A DNA stretch of 64,000 bases from Clostridium sp. CAG:433 (GTDB lineage: Bacteria > Bacillota_I > Bacilli_A > RF39 > UBA660). The stretch spans positions 62,001-126,000 of the forward strand of contig FR893564.1 of NCBI GenBank assembly GCA_000433675.1. The letters run 5' to 3'. Every line of letters begins with the position of its first letter. Position 1 is the stretch's first letter. The notes below the pieces were generated by a model. That model was not told the origin of the DNA. It saw only the letters and a program-made list of their open reading frames with translations, and made no database searches. Positions 18,751 to 26,588 of the stretch are shown in pieces. The position numbers and the translations under genes were made by a program.

Positions 18751-20910
18751 ATGGTAATAAGTGTACTTGTAGAAATATCATTTAATAATAAAGAAAAGAC
18801 TTTTGATTATTTAGTTCCTAAAGATATAGAAGATAAAATAGAGATAGGAAAAAGAGTATTAGTACCATTTGGTAAACAAAATCTAGAAGGATTTATAATT
18901 GATATAAAGAAAAATAGTGAATATGATTTAAAGGAAATAACTAGTATTATAGATGAAGAACCAATACTTAATGAAGAACTTTTAAATCTTGGAAAAGAAC
19001 TAAAAAAAGACTTAGTATGTAATTTAATATCAATATATCAAGCAATGCTTCCGTCAGGTTATAAAGCAAGTGCTAAAACTAATATTAATGTAAAAAAAGA
19101 AAAATATGTAAAATTAGCAAATATAAAAGAAGCTCAAGAATTTATAACTACATCAAAAGCACAAAAACAAATTGAAATAGTAGAAGATTTATTAAAAAAT
19201 AAAATATCATTAAAATCAAAATATCAATCAAATATAATAAAAGTATTAAAAGATAAAGGCATTGTAATAGAAGACGAAAAAGAAAAATATAGGTTAGATA
19301 ATAGTTATAAAATAGAGCCTCTTTTAAAATTAAATGAATACCAAGAAGAAGCATTAAATCAAATAGAAAATAGTAAAAAAGATGTAATTCTTTTAAATGG
19401 TGTTACTGGATCTGGTAAAACAGAAATATATATGCATTTAATAAATAAACAAATTTCTTTAGGAAAAACAGCAATAATGCTTGTTCCTGAAATAAGTTTA
19501 ACACCTCAAATTATTAATAGATTTAAAGTACATTTTGGAAATAAAATAGCAGTCTTTCATAGTGCACTTTCTGAAAGTGAAAAATATGATGAATACAGAA
19601 AAATAAGAAGAGGAGAAGTATCTATTGTAATAGGTGCTAGAAGTGCAATATTTACACCACTTAAAAATATTGGAATAATAATAATTGATGAAGAACATTC
19701 TAGTACATATAAACAAGAACATAATCCTAGATACAACGCAATAGATGTTGCAACTATTAGAGGTAAATATCATAATGCAAAGGTGGTACTAGGAAGTGCA
19801 ACACCTCAAATAGAAAGTTATGCAAGAGGTAAAAAAGGTTATTATGAACTTGTATCATTAACAAAAAGAGCAAATAATGCAAGTTTACCAAATGTAACAA
19901 TAGTTGATATGAAAAATGAGGTAAAAAAAGGTAATAGTTTATTTTCAGAAATATTAATAGAAAAAATGAGGGAAAAACTAGAAAATAATGAACAAGTAAT
20001 ATTATTTTTAAATAGAAGAGGCTTTTCAAGTTATCAATTATGTAGTTCATGCGGTGAAGTTATTAAATGTCCTAATTGTGATATAACACTTACATATCAT
20101 AAGACTAGTGGTATGAATAGATGTCATTATTGTGGATATGCAGAAAAGAAAAAAGACATATGTCCAAAATGCAAGAATGAATCATTAAAAGATTTTGGTC
20201 AAGGTACAGAAAAAGTAGAAGAAGAAATAAAGAAGATATTTCAGAGTTACAGAACAGTTAGAATGGATATAGATACAACTACGAAAAAAGGTGCCCACGA
20301 AAAAATAATAAATTCATTTTTAAATCATGAATATGATATTTTAGTTGGTACACAAATGATAGCGAAAGGTCTTGATTTTCCTCTTGTTTCGTTAGTTGGA
20401 GTAATAAATGCTGATACAATACTTAATTTTCCAGATTTTAGAAGTAGTGAAAGAACATATCAAATGCTTAGTCAAGTATCTGGAAGAGCAGGTAGAGGAA
20501 ACATAAAAGGCGATGTAATAATTCAGACATTTAATCCTGATAATTATAGTATTGAACTATCTAAAACACATAATTATGTAGATTTCTTTAATAAAGAAAT
20601 AAAAATAAGAAAGGATTTAAAATATCCACCATATTATTTTATTAGTCTAATAAAGATTGGTAGTAAAGATTATAATTTATCACTTAGTGAATCAAAAAAA
20701 ATCGCAAATTATATAAAAGAAAATATAAGTGAAGATATGATTGTATTAGGTCCATCAGTATCTGGTGTATCAAGAGTAAATAAAATATATTATTTTCAAA
20801 TAATTATAAAATTTAGGAATAAAGAAAAAATGAGAGAAATATTAAATAATGTATCGGATTTAGAAAATAATAATAAAGTTAGCATTAGTATTGATATAAA
20901 TCCATGTTAA
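18751..20910 (+). CDS. priA: Primosomal protein N' (PriA helicase)
   Basis: 719 residues, typical length. It has the N-terminal DNA-binding domain starting ISVLVEISFNNKEKTFDYLV, Walker A GVTGSGKTE, the DEEH box (IIIDEEHSS), then the zinc-binding insertion with paired cysteines (CSSCGEVIKCPNC, CHYCGY, CPKC) and helicase motifs through SGRAGRG. PriA reloads the replicative helicase at collapsed forks. CGGAGG lies before the ATG. The gene stands alone between the repeat protein and the rpsB operon, with about 160 bases to rpsB. Confidence 0.95.
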   Translation: MVISVLVEISFNNKEKTFDYLVPKDIEDKIEIGKRVLVPFGKQNLEGFIIDIKKNSEYDLKEITSIIDEEPILNEELLNLGKELKKDLVCNLISIYQAMLPSGYKASAKTNINVKKEKYVKLANIKEAQEFITTSKAQKQIEIVEDLLKNKISLKSKYQSNIIKVLKDKGIVIEDEKEKYRLDNSYKIEPLLKLNEYQEEALNQIENSKKDVILLNGVTGSGKTEIYMHLINKQISLGKTAIMLVPEISLTPQIINRFKVHFGNKIAVFHSALSESEKYDEYRKIRRGEVSIVIGARSAIFTPLKNIGIIIIDEEHSSTYKQEHNPRYNAIDVATIRGKYHNAKVVLGSATPQIESYARGKKGYYELVSLTKRANNASLPNVTIVDMKNEVKKGNSLFSEILIEKMREKLENNEQVILFLNRRGFSSYQLCSSCGEVIKCPNCDITLTYHKTSGMNRCHYCGYAEKKKDICPKCKNESLKDFGQGTEKVEEEIKKIFQSYRTVRMDIDTTTKKGAHEKIINSFLNHEYDILVGTQMIAKGLDFPLVSLVGVINADTILNFPDFRSSERTYQMLSQVSGRAGRGNIKGDVIIQTFNPDNYSIELSKTHNYVDFFNKEIKIRKDLKYPPYYFISLIKIGSKDYNLSLSESKKIANYIKENISEDMIVLGPSVSGVSRVNKIYYFQIIIKFRNKEKMREILNNVSDLENNNKVSISIDINPC

Positions 20911-20936
20911 TAAAGGGAAAAATCATAAAAATAATA

Positions 20937-21073
20937 TTTACACTTTATTTATGGTATGTTATAATAATTTTGGCTTTGAAAAAACACAGATATTGATTTA
21001 CAAACCATGTGCTCATATGGGTGGAGAGTAAAAAAGATATATCTGGAAGAAAAACAAAAGGAGGAATGAATTT
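20937..21073 (+). promoter_or_regulatory. rpsB promoter and leader
   Basis: TTTACA (20937-20942), 17 bases, TATAAT (20960-20965), then about 100 bases of leader containing an ACCAT-GTGCTC-ATATGGGT hairpin and AGATATT/AAGATATATCT pairing before AAGGAGG. Long structured leaders on rpsB are known as S2 autoregulatory sites in Firmicutes; I infer the same here from position. Confidence 0.55.
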
Positions 21074-22024
21074 ATGGCAGTAGTTTCAATGGGATATTTA
21101 TTAGAAGCTGGTGTTCATTTTGGTCATCAAACAAAAAGATGGAATCCAAAAATGAAAGAATATATCTTCACTGCAAGAGAAGGTATATATATTATCGATT
21201 TACAAAAAACAGTTAAAAAAATCGAAGAAGCATATGTTGCTTTAAGAGAAATCGCACAAAATGGTGGAAAGGTTATCTTTGTTGGTACAAAGAAACAAGC
21301 TCAAGAAGCATCTATGGAAGAAGCAATTAGATCAGATAGTTACTATGTAACAGAAAGATGGCTTGGAGGAACTTTAACAAACTTCAGAACTATCAAAAGA
21401 AGAATAGGATACTTAGATCAAGTTGAAAAAATGGAAGCAAATGGAACTTTAGATGTTCTACCTAAAAAAGAAGTTATTAAAATTAAGAAAGAATATGACA
21501 AGTTAAATTCTTATTTCTGTGGAATTAGAAATATGAAAAAATTACCTGATGCTATGATCATTACTGATCCAAAGAAAGAATATATAGCAATCAAAGAAGC
21601 AAGAAAACTTGGAATACCTGTATTTGGTATTGTTGATACTAACTGTGATCCAGATTTAGTTGATTATGTAATACCTGCAAATGATGATGCTGTAAGAGCT
21701 GTTAAAATCATTTTAGGAGTACTTGCTAATGCAATTAATGAAGGTACAGATAGAGAAATGGTAGACTTTTTAACTGATGACGATAAAAACAAAAATGCTA
21801 ATAAAGAATCAAAAAAAGAATCTAAAAAAAGCGAAACTAAAGAAGTAAAAGCAGAAGCTAAAAAAGAAGAAGTTAAAGAAACTGTTGAAGAAATCAAAGC
21901 CGAAGATAAAGAAGATTTATCTAAAAAAACAGTTGCTGAACTAAAAGAAATGGCTAAAGCTGAAGGTATCGAAGGATACAGCAAACTTAAGAAAAGTGAA
22001 CTTTTAGAAATTTTAAATAAATAG
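21074..22024 (+). CDS. rpsB: 30S ribosomal protein S2 with C-terminal Rho_N/SAP-like extension
   Basis: 316 residues. Residues 1-230 are a standard S2 ([20 protein letters not shown], then [16 protein letters not shown] and VIPANDDA motifs). An acidic-lysine linker then leads to residues 281-316, where [18 protein letters not shown] and [11 protein letters not shown] match the helix-extension-helix Rho_N/SAP nucleic-acid-binding fold. S2 is usually near 230-260 residues, so this tail is extra. It binds 16S rRNA at the head-body junction. A strong AAAGGAGG precedes it, and tsf follows 23 bases later. Confidence 0.95.
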   Translation: MAVVSMGYLLEAGVHFGHQTKRWNPKMKEYIFTAREGIYIIDLQKTVKKIEEAYVALREIAQNGGKVIFVGTKKQAQEASMEEAIRSDSYYVTERWLGGTLTNFRTIKRRIGYLDQVEKMEANGTLDVLPKKEVIKIKKEYDKLNSYFCGIRNMKKLPDAMIITDPKKEYIAIKEARKLGIPVFGIVDTNCDPDLVDYVIPANDDAVRAVKIILGVLANAINEGTDREMVDFLTDDDKNKNANKESKKESKKSETKEVKAEAKKEEVKETVEEIKAEDKEDLSKKTVAELKEMAKAEGIEGYSKLKKSELLEILNK

Positions 22025-22047
22025 TAATCTAAAAGGAGGATATATAA

Positions 22048-22917
22048 ATGAATACAAGTTTAATTAAAGAATTAAGAGATTTATCAGGTGCTGGATTAAT
22101 GGATTGTAAAAAAGCACTTGAAGCTAGTAATAATGATATCGATGAAGCAATCGATTATCTAAGAAAAAAAGGTATTAGTAAAGCTGCTAAAAAAGCAGAT
22201 AGAGTAGCAGCAGAAGGATTAAGTACAGTTGTTATTGATGGAAATAATGCATCAATAGTTGAAGTTAACTGTGAAACAGACTTCGTTGCTAAGAATGAAA
22301 AATTTGTAAATTTAGTAAATAAAATTGCTGATTTAATCGTTAAAAACGATGTTAAAACAATGGAAGAAGCAATGAGTTTAAGTACTGAAGAAGGTACTTT
22401 AAACGATACTATAGTTAATTTTACAGCAACTATAGGAGAAAAAATTAGTTTTAGAAGATTTGCAAGACTTTCAAAAACTGATTCACAAAACTTTGGAAGT
22501 TATATCCACATGGGTGGTAGAATCGCTGTATTAACTTTATTAGAAGGTGCAGACGAAGAAACTGCTAAAGATGTATCAATGCATGCTGCAGCTATGAGAC
22601 CATCATATGTAAAAAGAGAAGATGTTCCAGCAGAAGAAGTTGAAAGAGAAACATCAGTATTAAAAGAACAAGCTATGAATGAAGGAAAACCTGCTGAAAT
22701 AGCTGAAAAAATGGTTAATGGTCGTATAAATAAATTCTATAAAGAAATTTGTTTAGAAGAACAAGACTTCGTTAAAGATTCTGATATGACTGTTGGTGCC
22801 TTTGTTAAATCTAAAAACGGTTCTATAGTTAATATGGTACGTTTTGAAGTTGGTGAAGGAATCGAAAAGAAAGAAGAAAACTTTGCTGAAGAAGTAATGA
22901 ACCAAATAAAAGGATAA
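22048..22917 (+). CDS. tsf: Elongation factor Ts
   Basis: 289 residues. The N-terminal UBA-like domain (LIKELRDLSGAGLMDCKKAL) and the EVNCETDFVAKNEKF core motif identify EF-Ts, the nucleotide exchange factor for EF-Tu. It lies 23 bases after rpsB with AAAGGAGG and ends at a terminator. pyrH, which often follows tsf, is not here. Confidence 0.97.
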   Translation: MNTSLIKELRDLSGAGLMDCKKALEASNNDIDEAIDYLRKKGISKAAKKADRVAAEGLSTVVIDGNNASIVEVNCETDFVAKNEKFVNLVNKIADLIVKNDVKTMEEAMSLSTEEGTLNDTIVNFTATIGEKISFRRFARLSKTDSQNFGSYIHMGGRIAVLTLLEGADEETAKDVSMHAAAMRPSYVKREDVPAEEVERETSVLKEQAMNEGKPAEIAEKMVNGRINKFYKEICLEEQDFVKDSDMTVGAFVKSKNGSIVNMVRFEVGEGIEKKEENFAEEVMNQIKG

Positions 22918-22925
22918 TAATATAG

Positions 22926-22955
22926 GAGAAATAAGAAATTATTTCTCTTTTTCTT
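22926..22955 (+). terminator. Terminator of rpsB-tsf
   Basis: GAGAAATAA-GAAA-TTATTTCTC followed by a T-rich tract. Confidence 0.85.
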
Positions 22956-23019
22956 TTTAATGTAGTACTTGAAGAAAAAAATAATATATAGTAAAATATA
23001 ACTATATTGAAAGGAAAAA

Positions 23020-23571
23020 ATGAAAATGGATGAAATTATTTTAGAAGCAAATGAAAAAATGGAAAAAACTATTGAAAATCTTTTAGAAAGATTTAAAACA
23101 ATAAGAGCAGGTAGAGCAAATCCTGCAATATTAGATGGCGTAAAGGTAGAATATTATGGTACACCAACACCACTTAATCAATTAGCAACCGTATCTGTAC
23201 CAGAAGCAAGAAGACTTCAAATTAAACCATTTGATAAATCTTGTCTTGCTAATATTGAAAAGGCTATATTTGAAGCTGATTTAGGATTAACTCCTAATAA
23301 TACTGGAGAACTTATATTTATTGCTATTCCAGAACTTACTGAAGATAGAAGAAGAGAATTTGTTAAACAAGCAAAAACTCTTGCTGAAGAAGCTAAAATA
23401 GCACTTAGAAATATTAGACAAGATGCTAATAATGCAATTAAAAAAGATGAAGAAATAAACGAAGATATGGAAAAGTCTTTAATGAATGAAGTACAGGATT
23501 TAATTAATGATTTTAATAAAAAAGTAGATGAAAAATTAAAAGAAAAAGAAGAAGAATTAATGACAATATAA
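23020..23571 (+). CDS. frr: Ribosome recycling factor
   Basis: 183 residues, normal length. It contains RAGRANPAILDGVKVEYYGT, PLNQLATVSVPEARRLQI and the C-terminal RREFVKQAKTLAEEAKIALR helices of RRF, which splits post-termination ribosomes together with EF-G. AAAGGA precedes the ATG; an in-frame ATG two codons later is possible. It has its own promoter region after the tsf terminator. Confidence 0.96.
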   Translation: MKMDEIILEANEKMEKTIENLLERFKTIRAGRANPAILDGVKVEYYGTPTPLNQLATVSVPEARRLQIKPFDKSCLANIEKAIFEADLGLTPNNTGELIFIAIPELTEDRRREFVKQAKTLAEEAKIALRNIRQDANNAIKKDEEINEDMEKSLMNEVQDLINDFNKKVDEKLKEKEEELMTI

Positions 23572-23590
23572 TTCTTCTTTAGGAGAATTT

Positions 23591-24286
23591 ATGAAAGAAA
23601 AAGTTAAAATTGTAGTAGTCTTAGTAGTAATATTATTTATATTTTTAGGAATATTCTTTATGGGGAAAAAGGTATCTTTAAATAATTATCTAAATAAAAC
23701 AAATAAATATTCAAATAAAATAAATTATACAACTGGAATAACACTTAATATAGAAAGCTTAGATAAACAATCAAAAATTGAATATACTATCGCTAGAACT
23801 AAAGGTATTAAGAATATTATAATTAGTAAGTATGACGATGAAGAACTTACTAGTAGTATTAATAAATATTTAGTAAAAGAAAATGGTAAAACAAAATGTT
23901 ATACAAAAGATAGTAGTTCAAATAAAGTATCTTGTGATGCTAAAGAAGATTTTAAAATTGATTATAAGAAATTAAAGAAAAATATAATTAAAATAAAAAA
24001 AGTAGATAATGAAGTAATTAATAAGGTTAGTTATAAAAAGTATACTGTATCTATGAAAAAAAGCGATGCATATAATTTAATATATGATAAAGATGTTATG
24101 GATGAAAAAAAATTAAACGGAACAGTAGATGTTCAAATATTAGTTGATAAATCCACAAATTTTATTTATGAAATAGATTATGTAATTGATAATTTAAATT
24201 CAGATAGTAATAATAAAATAAAATATAGTGTACAAATAAACAATTTTGATTTTAACAATAATAATGAAATTAATTTACCTTTTTAG
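23591..24286 (+). CDS. Hypothetical membrane-anchored protein
   Basis: 231 residues: a short lysine-rich N-terminus, one hydrophobic helix (about 5-27), then an extracytoplasmic-type domain rich in Lys, Asn and Ser with a C-x13-C pair (KCYTKDSSSNKVSCD). TAGGAGA precedes the ATG 19 bases after frr, so it is probably co-transcribed. Topology suggests an anchored extracellular beta domain of LolA/DUF-type lipoprotein-like folds, but no family is certain. Confidence 0.6.
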   Translation: MKEKVKIVVVLVVILFIFLGIFFMGKKVSLNNYLNKTNKYSNKINYTTGITLNIESLDKQSKIEYTIARTKGIKNIIISKYDDEELTSSINKYLVKENGKTKCYTKDSSSNKVSCDAKEDFKIDYKKLKKNIIKIKKVDNEVINKVSYKKYTVSMKKSDAYNLIYDKDVMDEKKLNGTVDVQILVDKSTNFIYEIDYVIDNLNSDSNNKIKYSVQINNFDFNNNNEINLPF

Positions 24287-24320
24287 AAAAAAAGTGCATT
24301 TTATAGGCACTTTTTTTATT
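24287..24320 (+). terminator. Terminator after the membrane-anchored protein
   Basis: AAAAAGTGC-ATTTTATAG-GCACTTTTTTT. Confidence 0.85.
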
Positions 24321-24354
24321 TTCTATCATAAATTAAAGTAGAGGAGTGATAAGA

Positions 24355-24885
24355 ATGTCTAATTATAAAGAAATTGTAACTAAGGCAGTAATAGGTAAAG
24401 GTAAAAAGTATTTCAAAAATAAGTATAGTGTTAAAAGTGAAGTTGTTCCAAGTACAATATTAGGTTGCTGGATAATTAATCATAAATTTAAAGGATATGT
24501 ACAAGGTGATGATGTAGTAGTTGATGGTTCATTTGATATAAATATATGGTATTCATATGATAATGATACAAAAACAAATGTTATTAATGAAACAATTAAA
24601 TATAATGAACTTATTAATGTTAAAACAAAACTTGATGTAGATTTTAATGATTCAGAAATTATTGTTAGAGTACTTAAACAACCAAGTTGCGGTAATGTAC
24701 AAATAAATGGTAATACTATAGATTTTGATATAGAAAAGGAACTTGGTATAGAAGTTGTTGGCGATACAAAAGTTAAAATAATGGTTGAAGATGATGAAGA
24801 TAAATGGGAAGTATTTGATGATAATGTAACTGATGAAACACTAGAAGAAATAGATAATGAAGTAAATGAGGACTTTTTAGAGTAG
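24355..24885 (+). CDS. cotE: Outer spore coat protein CotE family
   Basis: 176 residues. The sequence is a clear CotE match in its hallmark stretches: YKEIVTKAVIGKGKKYF, STILGCWIINHKFKGY, and GSFDINIWYSYDNDTKT. The acidic C-terminal tail (about 150-176) is also typical. In Bacillus, CotE is the morphogenetic protein that builds the outer spore coat, so its presence suggests the lineage makes endospores or recently did. GAGGAGTGAT precedes the ATG at 24355; an earlier GTG is unlikely. The gene is monocistronic between two terminators. Confidence 0.92.
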   Translation: MSNYKEIVTKAVIGKGKKYFKNKYSVKSEVVPSTILGCWIINHKFKGYVQGDDVVVDGSFDINIWYSYDNDTKTNVINETIKYNELINVKTKLDVDFNDSEIIVRVLKQPSCGNVQINGNTIDFDIEKELGIEVVGDTKVKIMVEDDEDKWEVFDDNVTDETLEEIDNEVNEDFLE

Positions 24886-24922
24886 TTGTCAACAAAAATA
24901 GTTGACACTACTTCTTTTTTTT
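24884..24922 (+). terminator. cotE terminator
   Basis: GTAGTTGTCAAC and GTTGACACTAC arms around AAAAATA, followed by a T run. Confidence 0.85.
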
Positions 24923-24964
24923 AGTATAATTGACTTACAGTGAGTGGAAAAGGAGGAGTTAAAT

Positions 24965-25231
24965 ATGGCAGTTAAGATTAGATTAAAAAGAATGGGAGCT
25001 AAAAAAAGACCATTCTACAGAGTTGTAATCGCTGATTCAAGAAGCCCAAGAGATGGTAAAACAATCGATGAAATTGGTTACTATAATCCAATTGATGGTG
25101 AAATCAAAATTAAAGAAGAAGATGCTTTAAAATGGTTAAGAAATGGTGCTATCGCAACTGATACAGCTAAAAACGTATTATCTAAAGCAGGAATTATGAC
25201 TAAATTCCATGAAGAAAAGAGCGGTAAATAA
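24965..25231 (+). CDS. rpsP: 30S ribosomal protein S16
   Basis: 88 residues. [32 protein letters not shown] and IDEIGYYNP are the S16 signature. AAAAGGAGG lies before the ATG at 24965, so I prefer it to an upstream in-frame ATG. It assembles into the 30S body. It is followed after two bases by khpA, the order found in many Firmicutes, but the usual rimM-trmD-rplS are not downstream. Confidence 0.97.
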   Translation: MAVKIRLKRMGAKKRPFYRVVIADSRSPRDGKTIDEIGYYNPIDGEIKIKEEDALKWLRNGAIATDTAKNVLSKAGIMTKFHEEKSGK

Positions 25232-25233
25232 TA

Positions 25234-25476
25234 ATGACTTTAGTAGAATTAACAGAAATGATTGTTAAAAGTCTTGTTAGTGATCCAGATTCTATTTCAG
25301 TAAAAGAATTTCCTAATGATGATGAAATAATTATAGAAGTAGTTGTTAAAGAGGAAGATATGGGTTCTGTAATAGGAAGAGAAGGAAAGATTGCTAATTC
25401 TATTAGAACTGTAGTTCAAGCAAGTTCTTATTTAAAAGATAATAAAAGAGTAAAGATTAATATCAGTTCTTTTTAA
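25234..25476 (+). CDS. khpA: KH-domain RNA-binding protein KhpA
   Basis: 80 residues forming a single KH domain with VVVKEEDMGSVIGREGK, the G-x-x-G loop that grips RNA. KhpA works with KhpB/EloR in Gram-positive bacteria to control cell elongation and small-RNA or mRNA use. It is adjacent to rpsP, as is common. Its last codons form the 5' arm of the terminator. Confidence 0.9.
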   Translation: MTLVELTEMIVKSLVSDPDSISVKEFPNDDEIIIEVVVKEEDMGSVIGREGKIANSIRTVVQASSYLKDNKRVKINISSF

Positions 25477-25496
25477 AGATATTAATCTTTTTTTTT
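25452..25496 (+). terminator. rpsP-khpA terminator
   Basis: AAAGATTAATATC and GATATTAATCTTT arms, then T8; the 5' arm is inside khpA. Confidence 0.85.
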
Positions 25497-25556
25497 GCTT
25501 TTTTTCTTTATTTGTGGTAGAATAACAAAGCTTTAAAAATTAAAGGGGGAATTTTT

Positions 25557-26516
25557 ATGAATAGCATGTTAGATTTTAGAATAAGAAAATTACATCCAAA
25601 AATGCAAGAATATGTATATTTAGGTACAAAAATAGGGCTATTCAATAATTTAAATATAGAAAGAGTTGTTAGTAGACTTGAAAGAGTAGAAATTGGAATT
25701 AACAATAATATGAATTCATATGCACATACTCTTCCTATTAGAACTGAAGATGAAAATGGAAATTATGTAAGTAAAGGAATAAATATAGATATTAATAAAG
25801 ATAAAGTAGACTCAAAAATGAGACAAGGTTTATTTTATTTTGAAGATGAAATATTATTCCATGAATTTTCTCATGCAGTTAATGGTATATACGAAGAATG
25901 GTTCGAAAAATTAATGCTTGGATATGATGTAGATGAAAAATTTATATCTACAAGTCCTACAAAAGAAGATATGGTAAAAAATTTGTCAAATAATCCTGAA
26001 TTTAGACAAATTAAATATGCTGGAATATTATTAGATGATTTTGTATCACAAACAATAGCCCAAAAGATGATAAATTATAAATATGAAAGAAATATATATC
26101 CTGATAGAGAAAGAATTTTTGAATTGTCAGAACCACCAATTAAATGTAATTGTAGTCTTAATGGTTGTTGGCAGTTTGAAAATGTTGCTAAAAAGTTTAT
26201 AGAATCAATGTATGGTGTATGTGATGTTGATCAATTTTGTATTGATGCAATAGATAAAGGAATAATAAATAAAATCTTTTCAAAATATATGAAAAGAAAA
26301 AGAGGTTTTATAGATTTATATAAAATATTAGGATATATGGGAAATGTTTCATTTTCTGTTATTAGTAAAAATTTAGATGAATATACAAAAGCAACAGATA
26401 GAGATATGGCCGCAAGAAATCCAAAAAAATTATTCCGTTCAATAAAAGAATTAAATGGTATATTAGATAAAAATGCAGAAATTGAAAAAGTAAAAATGGG
26501 ATTTGGTGCGTTTTAA
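25557..26516 (+). CDS. Zincin-like protein, HEFSH family (paralog of the 13.6-kb gene)
   Basis: 319 residues with AAAGGGGGA before the ATG. HEFSH at 102-106 is an HExxH zinc site; L-D-D-F-V-S-Q near 159-165 lines up with L-D-E-F-V-A-Q of the paralog and could supply the third ligand. A cluster of cysteines (KCNCSLNGC) near residue 200 is unique to this copy. No signal peptide is seen. It is a single gene between rpsP-khpA and nifJ with its own terminator at 26530. The activity and substrate are unknown. Confidence 0.6.
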   Translation: MNSMLDFRIRKLHPKMQEYVYLGTKIGLFNNLNIERVVSRLERVEIGINNNMNSYAHTLPIRTEDENGNYVSKGINIDINKDKVDSKMRQGLFYFEDEILFHEFSHAVNGIYEEWFEKLMLGYDVDEKFISTSPTKEDMVKNLSNNPEFRQIKYAGILLDDFVSQTIAQKMINYKYERNIYPDRERIFELSEPPIKCNCSLNGCWQFENVAKKFIESMYGVCDVDQFCIDAIDKGIINKIFSKYMKRKRGFIDLYKILGYMGNVSFSVISKNLDEYTKATDRDMAARNPKKLFRSIKELNGILDKNAEIEKVKMGFGAF

Positions 26517-26529
26517 TTAATAAAAGAAG

Positions 26530-26556
26530 TAGATTAGTATTAAATCTATTTTTTTT
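26530..26556 (+). terminator. Terminator after the HEFSH gene
   Basis: TAGATT-AGTATTA-AATCTA followed by a T run. Confidence 0.7.
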
Positions 26557-26588
26557 ATGATATAATTATTTAGAAGGATAGTGATAAC

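Noticed and set aside
19498..20050. Minus-strand ORFs inside priA
   Set aside because: Shadow frames of a conserved gene with no start signals.
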